NCBI RefSeq assembly: GCF_900156175.1 | Contig: NZ_FTMV01000001.1 | Coordinates: 186,001 to 250,000 of the forward strand | Direction: 5' to 3' | DNA: 64,000 bases | Source of the DNA: Janthinobacterium sp. TND4EL3 | Lineage (GTDB): Bacteria > Pseudomonadota > Gammaproteobacteria > Burkholderiales > Burkholderiaceae_D | Shown: piece by piece, positions 15,960 through 25,080 of the stretch | Position numbering within the stretch: position 1 is the first letter of the stretch | How the letters are laid out: every line of letters starts with the position of its first letter | Notes under the pieces: model-generated | Seen by the model: only the letters and a program-made list of their open reading frames with translations | Databases searched by the model: none | What the model was told of the DNA's origin: nothing | Position numbers and translations under genes: made by a program

Positions 15960-16895
15960 ATGAAAAATTCAACGATCAGGAAAACCATGCGACGCCAGAT
16001 TATAGTGATATTTTGCGGATTATTCTTGCTGCCGTTGCGGGCGGCGTTTGCCGAAGCGCCGCCCGTGGCGCAAAACCGGGGCGTCCTGTTCAAGGTGCAG
16101 GACGCGGCCCACACCCTGTATCTGTTCGGTACCATCCATGTCGGCGCGCCCGATTTTTACCCGCTCGAACCCACCGTGACGCAGGCGCTGCACCGGGCCG
16201 GGGCGCTGGCGCTGGAGATCGATCCCGGCGCCGATCCGCGCAAGGCTGTTGGCGCCGTGCTGAAATACGGCATGGAGGCGCCGGGCAGCAAGGTGCCTGC
16301 CGACTGCCGCCAGACCCTGGCCCCGCGCCTGGCGCCGTTGTTGAAAAAATACGGCATTCCAGCCGAATCGGTGGCGCCGATGAAGCCATGGATGCTCGCC
16401 AGCGTGCTGGCCATCGGCGAATTTTCCACCCTCGGCTACCGCTCCGACCTGGCCGTCGACAATTATCTGTCGCAGCAGGCCAAGGCACGCAAGATCCCCG
16501 TGGTGGAACTCGAATCGATGGAAGGACAGATGGCGCTGTTTGGCGCCATGTCGCTGGCCGACCAGTGCCGCTTCCTGGAAGACGGCGTGGCGTCGATAGA
16601 GGATCAGGAACAAAGCCAGGAAGCGCGCGAGATCGCCGATGCGTGGCGCAACGCCGACGCGGCCGCCTTCGACAAGCTGGCGGCAAAGGCGGCGACGGAT
16701 CCCTCGTTCGCCGCGCAGTTCGTGCAAAAGGTGTTGTTAGATGGCCGCAACCCGGCCCTGGCCGATGGCATTGCCAAACTCCTGGCGCGCGAACAGCACA
16801 GCCTGGCCGCCATCGGCGTGCTGCACCTGGTCGGGGCGAAAAGCGTGCCGGATTTATTGCGTCAGAAGGGCTTGAAGGTCGAGCGGATTTATTGA
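15960..16895 (+). CDS. TraB/GumN family protein, exported
   Basis: Exported protein (311 aa) of the TraB/GumN (erythromycin-esterase-like) superfamily. A signal peptide occupies residues ~1-31 (RRQIIVIFCGLFLLP, AAFA end). The two family motifs are present: YLFGTIHVG near residue ~65 and AAIGVLHLVG near ~290, each with the conserved Gly-x-x-His, separated by a helical region. A metalloprotease-like activity has been proposed for relatives (Tiki proteins), but bacterial members are largely uncharacterised. Start 15960 follows GAGAGAAG; an ATG at 15987 has AGGA upstream and would shorten the signal peptide n-region. It interrupts the argB/nucleotidase/slmA neighbourhood on the opposite strand. 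Confidence 0.85.
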   Translation: MKNSTIRKTMRRQIIVIFCGLFLLPLRAAFAEAPPVAQNRGVLFKVQDAAHTLYLFGTIHVGAPDFYPLEPTVTQALHRAGALALEIDPGADPRKAVGAVLKYGMEAPGSKVPADCRQTLAPRLAPLLKKYGIPAESVAPMKPWMLASVLAIGEFSTLGYRSDLAVDNYLSQQAKARKIPVVELESMEGQMALFGAMSLADQCRFLEDGVASIEDQEQSQEAREIADAWRNADAAAFDKLAAKAATDPSFAAQFVQKVLLDGRNPALADGIAKLLAREQHSLAAIGVLHLVGAKSVPDLLRQKGLKVERIY

Positions 16896-16948
16896 GCTGC
16901 AGAAGGGATGACGTAGCTCAGCTGCGCAAAACACGCGGCAGAGCAGAT

Positions 16949-17031
16949 GAAAAGTGTTCAGGGCAAGGCGCCGAGACGAAGACAGTACGCATGTACGGCG
17001 AGGAAGTACAACGCCGCCATGGGCATTTTTA
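16949..17031 (+). repeat. ~83-bp hairpin-ended intergenic repeat (copy 1)
   Basis: Left end GAAAAGTGTTCA (16949-16960) and right end TGGGCATTTTTA pair through Watson-Crick and G-T pairs. The interior shares GGGCAAGGCGC, CAGTACG-ATGTA and CAACGCCGCCATGG with the copy at 60226-60312, in the same relative positions. It lies between the TraB/GumN stop and the 3' end of tRNA-Thr, where a bidirectional transcript stop would be useful. Confidence 0.75.
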
Positions 17032-17051
17032 CAGCTGCGGGGAAAGGATAC

Positions 17052-17126
<75 letters not shown>

Positions 17127-17130
17127 AAAT

Positions 17131-17160
17131 TAAAAGCGGCGCCAGGTGATCTGCGCCGCC
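17131..17160 (-). terminator. Rho-independent terminator of argB
   Basis: Read on the minus strand, GCGGCGC and GCGCCGC (17136-17142 and 17153-17159) form a 7-bp GC stem followed by TTTTAATTT, about 30 bases after the argB stop and just before tRNA-Thr. It separates argB transcription from the tRNA gene. Confidence 0.8.
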
Positions 17161-17191
17161 AAACTACTCGCTGTGATGCATTGCGATTTTG

Positions 17192-18115
17192 TTAGTGCGA
17201 ACGGATCATAGTACCAAAAGCCTGCTCGGTCAACACTTCCAGCAATAATGAGTGTTCGATGCGGCCGTCGATGATGTGCACCGTGTTCACGCCGGACTTG
17301 GCGGCGTCGAGCGCCGACGAGATCTTCGGCAGCATGCCGCCCGAGATCGTGCCATCGGCGAACATCTCGTCGATTTCACGCGCCGACAGGTCGGTCACCA
17401 GGTTGCCCTGCTTGTCCTGCACGCCGGCGATGTTGGTCATCATGATCAGCTTTTCCGCCTTCAGGATTTCCGCGATCTTGCCCGCCACCACATCGGCGTT
17501 GATGTTGTAGGCCTGGCCATCCTGGCCAAAACCGATCGGCGAGATGATGGGAATGAAGGCGTCATCCTGCAGCGCCTTGACGACGGCCGGGTTGATCGCG
17601 TCGATCTCGCCGACAAAGCCGATGTCGAGGAATTCGCCCGGATGCTCGCGGTCCGGCATCTGCATCTTGCGCGCGCGGATCAAGCCGCCGTCCTTGCCCG
17701 TCAGGCCGACAGCCTGGCCGCCGTAATGGTTGATCAGCATGACGATATCCTGCTGTACTTCGCCGCCCAGCACCCACTCCACCACTTCCATGGTTTCTTC
17801 GTCGGTGATACGCATGCCTTGCACGAAGGTGCCTTGCTTGCCGATTTTTTTCAGCGCGTTGTCGATCTGCGGTCCGCCGCCGTGGACCACGACGGGGTTC
17901 ATGCCGACCAGCTTGAGCAGGATGACGTCGCGCGCGAAACCGTGTTTCAGGCGTTCGTCCGTCATGGCATTGCCACCGTACTTGATGACGATGGTTTTGC
18001 CATGGAAATTGCGAATATATGGCAGGGCCTCGGCCAGAATCTGCGCCTTGATTTGCGGCGACACCGCCGTCAAGTCGTCATTCATGTCCAGGTTCAAGTT
18101 AGCTAGTTGATTCAT
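17192..18115 (-). CDS. argB: Acetylglutamate kinase
   Basis: Amino-acid-kinase-fold enzyme (307 aa) phosphorylating N-acetyl-L-glutamate in arginine biosynthesis. [10 protein letters not shown] is the ATP-binding lysine motif, [11 protein letters not shown] the acetylglutamate-binding glycine loop, [13 protein letters not shown] and [14 protein letters not shown] later family motifs, and [17 protein letters not shown] the C-terminal ATP site. The N-terminal extension (~25 residues before the first strand) is typical of arginine-regulated hexameric ArgB; whether this one is feedback-sensitive cannot be read here. The minus strand carries TATAAT at 18174-18179, a plausible -10 box about 60 bases upstream, with no clear -35. 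Terminated by the hairpin at 17131-17160. Confidence 0.97.
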   Translation of the reverse strand: MNQLANLNLDMNDDLTAVSPQIKAQILAEALPYIRNFHGKTIVIKYGGNAMTDERLKHGFARDVILLKLVGMNPVVVHGGGPQIDNALKKIGKQGTFVQGMRITDEETMEVVEWVLGGEVQQDIVMLINHYGGQAVGLTGKDGGLIRARKMQMPDREHPGEFLDIGFVGEIDAINPAVVKALQDDAFIPIISPIGFGQDGQAYNINADVVAGKIAEILKAEKLIMMTNIAGVQDKQGNLVTDLSAREIDEMFADGTISGGMLPKISSALDAAKSGVNTVHIIDGRIEHSLLLEVLTEQAFGTMIRSH

Positions 18116-18316
18116 GGCGAGTCCGGAAAATAGATTGGTGCGATTTTACAGGGAAGAAGAAAATCTTGGCGGCATTATAGGGCGATCTTGTTGTATTTTC
18201 CCTGATGATCCTATAGTCTAGCCCGATATGTCCCCCCGCCAGCCCTTTTACTGCCAGTTACATCTGCATCGCTCCCCGGTGCGGCGTGTCACACACTTGT
18301 CGTTTCAAACACAGCC

Positions 18317-18520
18317 ATGAGCCAGTGCACGCGCTGCGGCGCCACGTTCCAGTGCGGCCAGACTGATCCGCAGGCCAGCGGACCATGCTGGTGCGCGGCT
18401 TTGCCGCCCGCTGTCTCCGTGCCGGTCAGTAGCGCGATTGGCTGCTGGTGCCCGGCCTGCCTGCAAGCACATATTGCCGCGCTAAATAGCCCTGAGAAAG
18501 TGGCAACATCGGCCAAATAA
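18317..18520 (+). CDS. Cysteine-rich CWC family protein
   Basis: A 67-residue protein with eight cysteines: CTRCGATFQCG at the N terminus, PCWC in the middle and GCWCPACL near the end. This spacing is that of the cysteine-rich CWC family (PF14375 type), presumably a small zinc-binding domain of unknown function. No signal peptide or membrane segment. The start at 18317 places MSQC directly before the first CxxC. It stands alone between argB (divergent) and the hybrid kinase; no strong ribosome-binding site is visible. Confidence 0.8.
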   Translation: MSQCTRCGATFQCGQTDPQASGPCWCAALPPAVSVPVSSAIGCWCPACLQAHIAALNSPEKVATSAK

Positions 18521-18615
18521 GCGCTTTGGCGCGTAAATCCTTCTCAAAAAACCTTGCATTCTGTAGGGTAATACGTTCAGACTTCGGTTTCAATAGTTAC
18601 TTATAGGAAATTGTC

Positions 18616-21600
18616 ATGCGTTTCAGGGATATCCGGATCGGCGTGCGCATTAATGCGGGCTATGCCATCCTGATCGTGTTGATGCTGGTCGTCATCGTGC
18701 TGTCGGGCAGCCGCATTTACGCGATCCGCGCCGAGACCGACGATATTCTGCAGCGCGACTGGGTCGCCGCCAAGGCTACCAGCAAGATCCATGGGCTGGC
18801 ACGCGAGGCAGCCACGCGCATTGCCAGCCTGCCGATCCAACACCAGCTGGCGCTGCGCCAGGCCAATCAGGCACGCCTGGAAGCGATCAAGCTTGGTATC
18901 GATGAACAGGTGCGGGTGCTCGACGGGCTCGATGCACGGCCGGAGGAGCGGCGTCTGTTGCAGCAGATGCACCGCGCACGCGCCGATTACTATGTTTCCC
19001 TCAAGGCGATGTTCGCACTGGTCGAGCGCGGTGATGATGCTGGCGCGGAACAGGCCATGCAGACGGTTACGTTACCTGTGTTGGAAAAGGTACTATTCTA
19101 CGTGGGCCAGCTTGACGACCTGCAGCAGCAGCAGATCCGCGACAGCGCGGCGAGGATACGCAACGACATCGACACCTCGCTGATGCTGATGGGAGGCATA
19201 GGCTTGACAGCCTTGCTGATTGGCCAGGCCTTCGCCTGGTCGGCGCGTTCGATTACGCGTCCGCTGGGCGAGGCGGTGGCAATCGCCACACGCGTCGCCA
19301 ACGGCGACCTTAGTTCCGTCATCGAGGTGACGTCACGCGATGAGACGGGCGAATTGCTGCAGGCGCTCAAAAACATGAGTACCAGCCTAGCCGTCGAGCA
19401 GGACCTGCGCCATGCCGTCGAGGTTGCCGAGGATGCGACCAAGATGAAGTCGGATTTCCTGGCCAATATGTCGCACGAGATTCGCACGCCGATGAACGGC
19501 ATCATCGGCATGACCCATCTGGCACTGCAGACCGAACTGACGCCGACCCAGCGCAATTACCTGGAAAAGGTGGAATCGGCCTCGAAGAACCTGCTGGCCA
19601 TCATCGACGACATCCTTGATTTTTCGAAGATCGAGGCGGGCAAGATGGCCTTTGAAAAGGTCGATTTCTTCCTCGAGGACGTGCTGGCGCAGATCGCCGA
19701 CCTGTCCGTGATGCGCGCGCAGGACAAGGGGCTCGAACTGCTGTTCGACATCGCCCCTGACGTGCCGAACGCCTTGCAGGGCGATCCGCTACGCCTGGGG
19801 CAGGTGCTGATCAACCTCACCAATAACGCTATCAAGTTTACAGAGAAAGGCGAGATCGTCGTCAGCATTCGCCTGCAGCAGCTGGAAGAACATGCGGCGG
19901 TGTTGCGTGTTGAGGTGCGCGACACGGGCATCGGCCTGACGCCGCCCCAGCGCAGCAAGCTGTTCCAGGCCTTTACGCAAGCAGACACCTCCACTACGCG
20001 CCACCATGGCGGCACGGGCCTGGGCCTGACCATCAGCAAGCGCCTGGTGGAAATGATGGAAGGCGAAATTGACCTGGAAAGCGAAGCTGGCGTGGGTAGC
20101 ACCTTCTTTTTCACGGCCCGCTTCGGCCTTGCCGCCGTGCCGCGCGACAGCCTGCCGCAATTGCAGCATCAGCAGCAGTTCGAGGGCCTGCGCGTGCTGG
20201 TGGTCGACGACAACCCCAGCGCGCGTGAAATCTTCGTCAACATGCTGACGGCGCTCGGCTTCGAGGCGCGTGCCGTGTATGGCGGCGTGCTGGCCATCGG
20301 CGCCGTGGCGCAGGCGCGTGCAGAAGGACGCCCGTATGGGCTCGTGCTGATGGACTGGAAAATGCCTGGCATGAACGGCCTCGATACCCTGGCCGGCATC
20401 CGCGCCGATGCTGCCGGCATCGATGCGGCTCCCGCCTGCATCATGGTGACGGCCTTTCATCGTGAAGCGCTGCTGGAGGCGGCGCGCCAGCGCGATCTGC
20501 CGCTCGACGGCGTATTGAACAAGCCGATCAGCGCCTCGACCTTGCTTGACCAGATTTCGTTCGTGTTTGGAGGCGTGACGGGGCAAAGCCGCAAGACGCA
20601 GCGCCAGAGCAGCTACCGCGACGACGAGCGCGCCCTGCGCGGTGCCTGGCTGCTGCTGGTGGAGGACAATGAGGTCAACCAGGAAGTGGCGGAGCATATT
20701 CTTAACGACGCCGGTATACGCGTCGATATCGCCAGCAATGGCGCCATCGCGCTGGCGAAAATCGAGGAAAACACCTATGACGGCGTGTTGATGGATTGCC
20801 AGATGCCGGTAATGGATGGCTACCAGGCCACCCGCAAGTTGCGCCAGGATCCGCGCTACTCCAATTTGCCCGTGATCGCCATGACGGCCAATGCCATGGT
20901 GGGCGACAAGGAAAAATGCCTGGACGCCGGCATGAACGATTTCATCGCCAAGCCGATCGACGTGGCGCAGCTGTTTGGTACCCTGGCGCGCTGGATCGCG
21001 CCGGCCACACCGCAGGAAATGGCGGCGGTGGTGGCGCAGCCGGAAGCGGAGTTGCCCGTGATCGCCGGGCTGAAAATGGCGGAAGCCATGCGCCGCGTGG
21101 GCGGCAATGCCACTTTGATGCGAAAATTGCTGGACCGTTTTGTGGAAACCCAGTTCGATGCCATGCAGCGTATCGTTGCCGCCATCGAGAATAACCAGCT
21201 GGAAACGGCGATTCGTGAAGCCCATACCCTGAAAGGCCTGGCTGGCAATATCGGTGCCGGTGGTTTGGCCGACAGCGCGGCGCGGGTAGAGCATTTGCTC
21301 AGCCTGGGTTCGCACGACGGTTTGCCACAGGCACTGGCCGCCTGTACCCTGGCGCTCGACGAGCTGGTGCCGAAAATCGTGCTGGCCATGCAGTCGCGTG
21401 GCAATGTGGTCGAGCCAGGTAGTACGGTGGCGGCGCCTGTGGACCGGGCGCGCCTGGAAGCGGGTTTGCGCGAGCTGTCGCAGCTGTTGCAGCAGGATGA
21501 TGCGCAGGCCGTCAAGCACCTCGACGGCATCGGCCCCGTCTTGGTCGCGGCCGGGCAGGCCGAACACGCTCGTCAGTTGAAGCGCATGCTGGGGCAATAT

Positions 21601-21663
21601 GATTTCGAAGGTGCGCTGGCGCAGTTGGGCGAGGTGGCCGACGCGCTGGAGCTGACATTGTGA
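18616..21663 (+). CDS. Hybrid sensor histidine kinase with two receiver domains and Hpt
   Basis: Membrane sensor (1015 aa). Order: TM1 ~15-32; periplasmic four-helix-type sensor ~33-187; TM2 ~188-208; HAMP ~210-262; HisKA with H287 in [11 protein letters not shown]; HATPase with [16 protein letters not shown] and [17 protein letters not shown]; receiver 1 with D580 ([10 protein letters not shown]); receiver 2 with D727 ([12 protein letters not shown]); Hpt domain with H870 in [12 protein letters not shown]. All phosphorelay residues are present, so a His-Asp-His-Asp relay is possible. The HD-GYP regulator 31 bases downstream is the obvious final receiver. The sensor resembles methyl-accepting-type four-helix bundles; its ligand is unknown. 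Confidence 0.93.
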   Translation: MRFRDIRIGVRINAGYAILIVLMLVVIVLSGSRIYAIRAETDDILQRDWVAAKATSKIHGLAREAATRIASLPIQHQLALRQANQARLEAIKLGIDEQVRVLDGLDARPEERRLLQQMHRARADYYVSLKAMFALVERGDDAGAEQAMQTVTLPVLEKVLFYVGQLDDLQQQQIRDSAARIRNDIDTSLMLMGGIGLTALLIGQAFAWSARSITRPLGEAVAIATRVANGDLSSVIEVTSRDETGELLQALKNMSTSLAVEQDLRHAVEVAEDATKMKSDFLANMSHEIRTPMNGIIGMTHLALQTELTPTQRNYLEKVESASKNLLAIIDDILDFSKIEAGKMAFEKVDFFLEDVLAQIADLSVMRAQDKGLELLFDIAPDVPNALQGDPLRLGQVLINLTNNAIKFTEKGEIVVSIRLQQLEEHAAVLRVEVRDTGIGLTPPQRSKLFQAFTQADTSTTRHHGGTGLGLTISKRLVEMMEGEIDLESEAGVGSTFFFTARFGLAAVPRDSLPQLQHQQQFEGLRVLVVDDNPSAREIFVNMLTALGFEARAVYGGVLAIGAVAQARAEGRPYGLVLMDWKMPGMNGLDTLAGIRADAAGIDAAPACIMVTAFHREALLEAARQRDLPLDGVLNKPISASTLLDQISFVFGGVTGQSRKTQRQSSYRDDERALRGAWLLLVEDNEVNQEVAEHILNDAGIRVDIASNGAIALAKIEENTYDGVLMDCQMPVMDGYQATRKLRQDPRYSNLPVIAMTANAMVGDKEKCLDAGMNDFIAKPIDVAQLFGTLARWIAPATPQEMAAVVAQPEAELPVIAGLKMAEAMRRVGGNATLMRKLLDRFVETQFDAMQRIVAAIENNQLETAIREAHTLKGLAGNIGAGGLADSAARVEHLLSLGSHDGLPQALAACTLALDELVPKIVLAMQSRGNVVEPGSTVAAPVDRARLEAGLRELSQLLQQDDAQAVKHLDGIGPVLVAAGQAEHARQLKRMLGQYDFEGALAQLGEVADALELTL

Positions 21664-21694
21664 CAAGGATAATTATGCAGAGCGAAGGACGGGC

Positions 21695-22846
21695 ATGAGA
21701 GCGCCGGCAAGCAAGCCAACCATCCTGGTGGTCGATGACACGCCAGACAATATCGACCTGTTGCGTGCGGTGCTGGAAGACGATTACCGCACGAAGATTG
21801 CCGTCAATGGCGAGCGTGCCCTGAAGATCGCCGCCGGCAGCGACCAGCCGGATCTGATCCTGCTCGACATCATGATGCCGGGTATGAGCGGCTACGATGT
21901 GTGCCGCGCGCTGAAGGCTGATCCCATCACGGCTGGCATTCCCGTGATCTTTGTCACGGCCATGAGCGAAGTGGCCGACGAGCAGCTGGGCCTGGCCTTG
22001 GGCGCCGTCGACTACATCACCAAGCCGATTTCGGCGCCCATCGTGCTGGCGCGCATCAAGACACAGCTGGCGATGAAGCAGATGCAGGATTTCCTGCTCG
22101 ACCAGAACCAGTACCTGGAAACCGAGGTGGAGCGCCGCGTGCAGGAAGTCAAGGCACTGCAGGATGTCACCATCCACGCCATGGCCTCGCTGGCCGAGAC
22201 GCGCGACAGCGAGACGGGCAACCATATCCGCCGTACCTCGCACTATCTGAAGGCGCTGGCCGAAAAAGTGCGTGGCCTGCCGCGCTTCCGTGCTTTTTTG
22301 ACGGACAAAAATATCGAACTGCTGTTCAAGACGGCGCCGCTGCACGATATCGGCAAGGTGGGCATCCCCGACCATATCCTGCTCAAGCCGGGGCGTTTCG
22401 AACCGCACGAAATGGCCATCATGAAGACGCACACTACGCTGGGGCGCGATGCCATCCTGGCGGCCGAGCACGAGCTGGGCATCGAGGTCGATTTCCTCAA
22501 GTATGCGAAGGAGATTGCCTATAGCCATCATGAAAAATGGGATGGCAGCGGTTATCCGCAGGGGCTGGCCGGCGAGGATATCCCGATTTCGGCGCGACTG
22601 ATGGCGCTGGCCGACGTGTATGACGCCCTGATCAGCCGGCGCATCTACAAGCAGGGCATGGGCCATGCGCAGGCCGTGCAGATTATCGTCGAGGGGCGCG
22701 GTACGCATTTCGACGCCGAGATCGTCGACGCTTTTCTCGAGATCCAGGAGCAGTTCATCGCCATCTCCAACCGCTATGCCGACGGCGTGTGCGAGATCGC
22801 CGACAAGCAGCGGCAGATCGCCCCCTTCGCCGAAAACATCAGCTGA
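21695..22846 (+). CDS. Two-component response regulator with HD-GYP phosphodiesterase domain (RpfG-like)
   Basis: Cytoplasmic regulator (383 aa): receiver ~1-125 with phospho-acceptor D58 in LILLDIMMPGM and acidic DD pocket in VVDDTPDN; a coiled linker (QMQDFLLDQNQYLETEVERRVQEV); HD-GYP domain ~150-365 with the H217-D218 pair in HDIGKVGIPDHILLKPG and HHEKWDGSGYPQGL. Such domains hydrolyse c-di-GMP to pGpG/GMP. The motif here reads HDIGKVGIPD, the complete form. GAAGGA precedes the start; operonic with the hybrid kinase, so the kinase probably controls c-di-GMP breakdown. The last 8 bases overlap the convergent esterase gene. Confidence 0.92.
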   Translation: MRAPASKPTILVVDDTPDNIDLLRAVLEDDYRTKIAVNGERALKIAAGSDQPDLILLDIMMPGMSGYDVCRALKADPITAGIPVIFVTAMSEVADEQLGLALGAVDYITKPISAPIVLARIKTQLAMKQMQDFLLDQNQYLETEVERRVQEVKALQDVTIHAMASLAETRDSETGNHIRRTSHYLKALAEKVRGLPRFRAFLTDKNIELLFKTAPLHDIGKVGIPDHILLKPGRFEPHEMAIMKTHTTLGRDAILAAEHELGIEVDFLKYAKEIAYSHHEKWDGSGYPQGLAGEDIPISARLMALADVYDALISRRIYKQGMGHAQAVQIIVEGRGTHFDAEIVDAFLEIQEQFIAISNRYADGVCEIADKQRQIAPFAENIS

Positions 22847-24107
22847 CGGTTTTGAAGAAGCGCAGCATTTCCCGGCTGGCGTCCGGGCCCTTGCCGTCCG
22901 TGTAACTGCCATTGTCGCTGCCGCCGGACCAGGCATGGCCGGCGCCATGGATGATCCAGTATTCACCCAGCGGAGAACCGTCGGCCTGGCTGTGCGTGGT
23001 GCGCGTGTAGCGGTGGCCATTCGGCACGCTGCCGTCGACGGATGCGGTCCTGGCAGTCTTGCCGCCAGCCTGGCTGCGCACACCCTGGGCGATCAGTTCA
23101 TCGCCGTTGCGCAGGTTGACGGTGGTGTCGCGGTCGCCGTGAAAAACGATGATGGGCACGCCGCCCGCCGGCGCCTTGCGCCGGGCATTGGGCATGGCGC
23201 CGCCCTTCATGGCCGCCAGTGCCGATGGCAAGTCCTGTGCCGAGGCGAAGGGCAGGCCGGAATGCACGCCGACGGCGGCAAACAGATCGGGGTACAAGGT
23301 GCCGACGATGACGGCCATGGCGCCGCCCGCCGACAAGCCGGCGACGAACACTTCACGCTCGTTGACCGGGTAGTCGTCGATGACTTGCTGGGCGATGCCG
23401 GCGATCAGCGACGGTTCGCCCTGGTCGCGCTGCTGGTCGATGGCGTTGAACCAGTTCCAGCAGCGCGAACTGTTGGCGCCCTGCGTCTGCGCCGGGTAGA
23501 CGACAAAACACTCCTTTTCTTCGGCCAGCGCATTCATCTGCGTGCCGGCCGCGAAATCGTCGGGATTTTGCGTACAGCCGTGCAGCATGACGACGAGCGG
23601 CATGGCCTGGCCGTGATAGCTGCTCGGGATATACAGCTTGTAGGAGCGCGTGCCAGCATGGTTGCGGTACACGCCGTCGATGAATTGGGCACCGTCGGGA
23701 ACGTCTGGCGGCGCGGTGGCCGGGGTGTTGAAACCGGGCGGGTGGAAATTCGGCAGCTCGAAGCTGGGCATGTCGAAGCCGTGCTGGCCCACACCGGCGG
23801 GCACGCCCAGGCGCGCCATGAAGTCTTGCGCGAAGTCCTGAGCCGCCTGCGCGGGCGTGGGCGGGGCGGCAGGCGCTTCCGCTGTGGCGTCTGCCTGCGG
23901 CTGCCGGGCGCGGGCCTGCGCTGGTGCCGGAGGTGGATTGATATCGTGCATGGGTTGTGGCGACGGCTGCGTGGCTGTCGCCTGTGGAGCCAGGCCAGCC
24001 GCGGCCAACGCTTGCTGGATGGCTTCGGTGGCGGCGGCAGGGCCTCTGCCCATCAGCTTGCGGGTTGCGGCGCGCATTTGCGCCAACATGTTTTGAGGTA
24101 GTTTCAT
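22839..24107 (-). CDS. PHB depolymerase family esterase (LpqC-like)
   Basis: Alpha/beta hydrolase (422 aa). Residues ~1-140 are a low-complexity Pro/Ala/Gln-rich region that starts MKLPQNMLAQMRAATRKLM, without a signal peptide; the hydrolase core follows from ~145 with SYKLYIPSSYHGQAMPLVVM, oxyanion HGCTQNPDDFA, lipase box GLSAGGAMA, acid region HGDRDTTVN and the histidine block HGAGHAWSGG. Relatives are annotated as poly(3-hydroxybutyrate) depolymerase or feruloyl-type esterases. Start 24107 (with AAGG upstream) is preferred to 24113. The short ribbon-helix-helix regulator 54 bases upstream on the same strand is probably co-transcribed. An intracellular location is inferred from the missing signal. 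Confidence 0.85.
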   Translation of the reverse strand: MKLPQNMLAQMRAATRKLMGRGPAAATEAIQQALAAAGLAPQATATQPSPQPMHDINPPPAPAQARARQPQADATAEAPAAPPTPAQAAQDFAQDFMARLGVPAGVGQHGFDMPSFELPNFHPPGFNTPATAPPDVPDGAQFIDGVYRNHAGTRSYKLYIPSSYHGQAMPLVVMLHGCTQNPDDFAAGTQMNALAEEKECFVVYPAQTQGANSSRCWNWFNAIDQQRDQGEPSLIAGIAQQVIDDYPVNEREVFVAGLSAGGAMAVIVGTLYPDLFAAVGVHSGLPFASAQDLPSALAAMKGGAMPNARRKAPAGGVPIIVFHGDRDTTVNLRNGDELIAQGVRSQAGGKTARTASVDGSVPNGHRYTRTTHSQADGSPLGEYWIIHGAGHAWSGGSDNGSYTDGKGPDASREMLRFFKTVS

Positions 24108-24161
24108 GACCATCCTTAACGGTGCCGCGCATCGGCCGGGTCATCGCCGCAAACCAATACG

Positions 24162-24575
24162 CTAGTGAATTCGCCCTGCGAGCGCCGTCTTGACGACGGT
24201 GCTGGCGTGCAGGGCACCTAATACGAAAATCGACTCGATGGTGGCCAGTGCCAGCTCCACCGAGACGTCGCTGGCGATGCTGGCCAGTCCCAGCACCTGG
24301 ATCTGCAGGCGCTGGCCGGCTGCCTGGATCGCTTCCAGGTCGGCGCGCGAATAATGCTGCATGCCCAATACCAGGCTTTTACGGGCGACGGTTTGTCTGA
24401 CCACGTCGGCGTGGGTACCCAACTGGTTGCGTATGGCCGTACGGATCAGGTCCGTGCGGTTGGAATAAAATCCTTCCTGGACCAGCAGATCGATCTGCCC
24501 CAGGTCGATCAAGCCCAGATTGATCGTGATTTTTTCTGATTCCCCGATTTTGGGCTTGTTGTCTTGCTTGGCCAT
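24162..24575 (-). CDS. CopG-type ribbon-helix-helix transcriptional regulator
   Basis: A 137-residue protein with an N-terminal ribbon-helix-helix domain: EKITINLGLIDLGQIDLLVQ forms the beta strand and helix A, and GFYSNRTDLIRTAIRNQL helix B. The rest (~70-137) is a predicted helical extension of unknown role with no metal-binding pattern I recognise. Start at 24575 (MAKQDNK) has CTGGAG upstream. Lies just before the PHB-type esterase on the same strand, so it probably controls that gene and itself. Confidence 0.8.
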   Translation of the reverse strand: MAKQDNKPKIGESEKITINLGLIDLGQIDLLVQEGFYSNRTDLIRTAIRNQLGTHADVVRQTVARKSLVLGMQHYSRADLEAIQAAGQRLQIQVLGLASIASDVSVELALATIESIFVLGALHASTVVKTALAGRIH

Positions 24576-24608
24576 AAGTCTCCAGAAACTCCGTGTGGCA
24601 TCCAATTG

Positions 24609-24624
24609 CCATCTACATGGATGG
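24609..24624. promoter_or_regulatory. Candidate operator upstream of the RHH regulator
   Basis: CCATC (24609-24613) and GATGG (24620-24624) form a short inverted repeat about 35 bases before the regulator start, the size and position expected for an autoregulatory ribbon-helix-helix operator. The arms are only five bases, so chance is a real alternative. Confidence 0.3.
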
Positions 24625-24853
24625 TAGTATAGTTCTGAAATATCTCAAGTCAAGCAGGATCTTGCCTGATCTGGATGTAGGACAGGGTCCCGCAGAGCGA
24701 CAGGGCGGCGCAAAATAAATGTGCAGCAAATAATTTTTTAATAATGTTCCATCTTGAAACATGTGGCGAAGGAAACATTGTTGTGCTTGATTGCCGTATC
24801 GCTGTGGCGCTTTCGCGGCATAATGAAGGCCTCACAGTCACCGATGCCGCTTC

Positions 24854-25072
24854 ATGATGGTCGATACCCCGCCAATTGTTCCCGCCGTGCTGGCGTCCCC
24901 CGTGCCGTCGCCCTGCGTCAGCCTGTGCAAAATGAACCGCGACAGTGGTTTGTGCGAGGGCTGCTTGCGCACGCTCGACGAAATCATCGCCTGGAGCAAG
25001 GCCGACGACGACTTCAAGCGCGCCGTGTGGGCCCAGTTGCCGGGCCGCGATGCCATGATCGACTTCGACTGA
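24854..25072 (+). CDS. DUF1289 domain protein
   Basis: A 72-residue protein with the DUF1289 cysteine pattern: SPCVSLCKMNRDSGLCEGCLRTLDEI, i.e. two CxxxC/CxxC pairs that probably bind zinc or an Fe-S centre. The family is widespread in proteobacteria and has no established function. Two ATGs (24854, 24857) serve equally. The downstream metallo-beta-lactamase-fold gene begins 8 bases after the stop, so the two are likely one transcript. Confidence 0.87.
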   Translation: MMVDTPPIVPAVLASPVPSPCVSLCKMNRDSGLCEGCLRTLDEIIAWSKADDDFKRAVWAQLPGRDAMIDFD

Positions 25073-25080
25073 GGACGACG

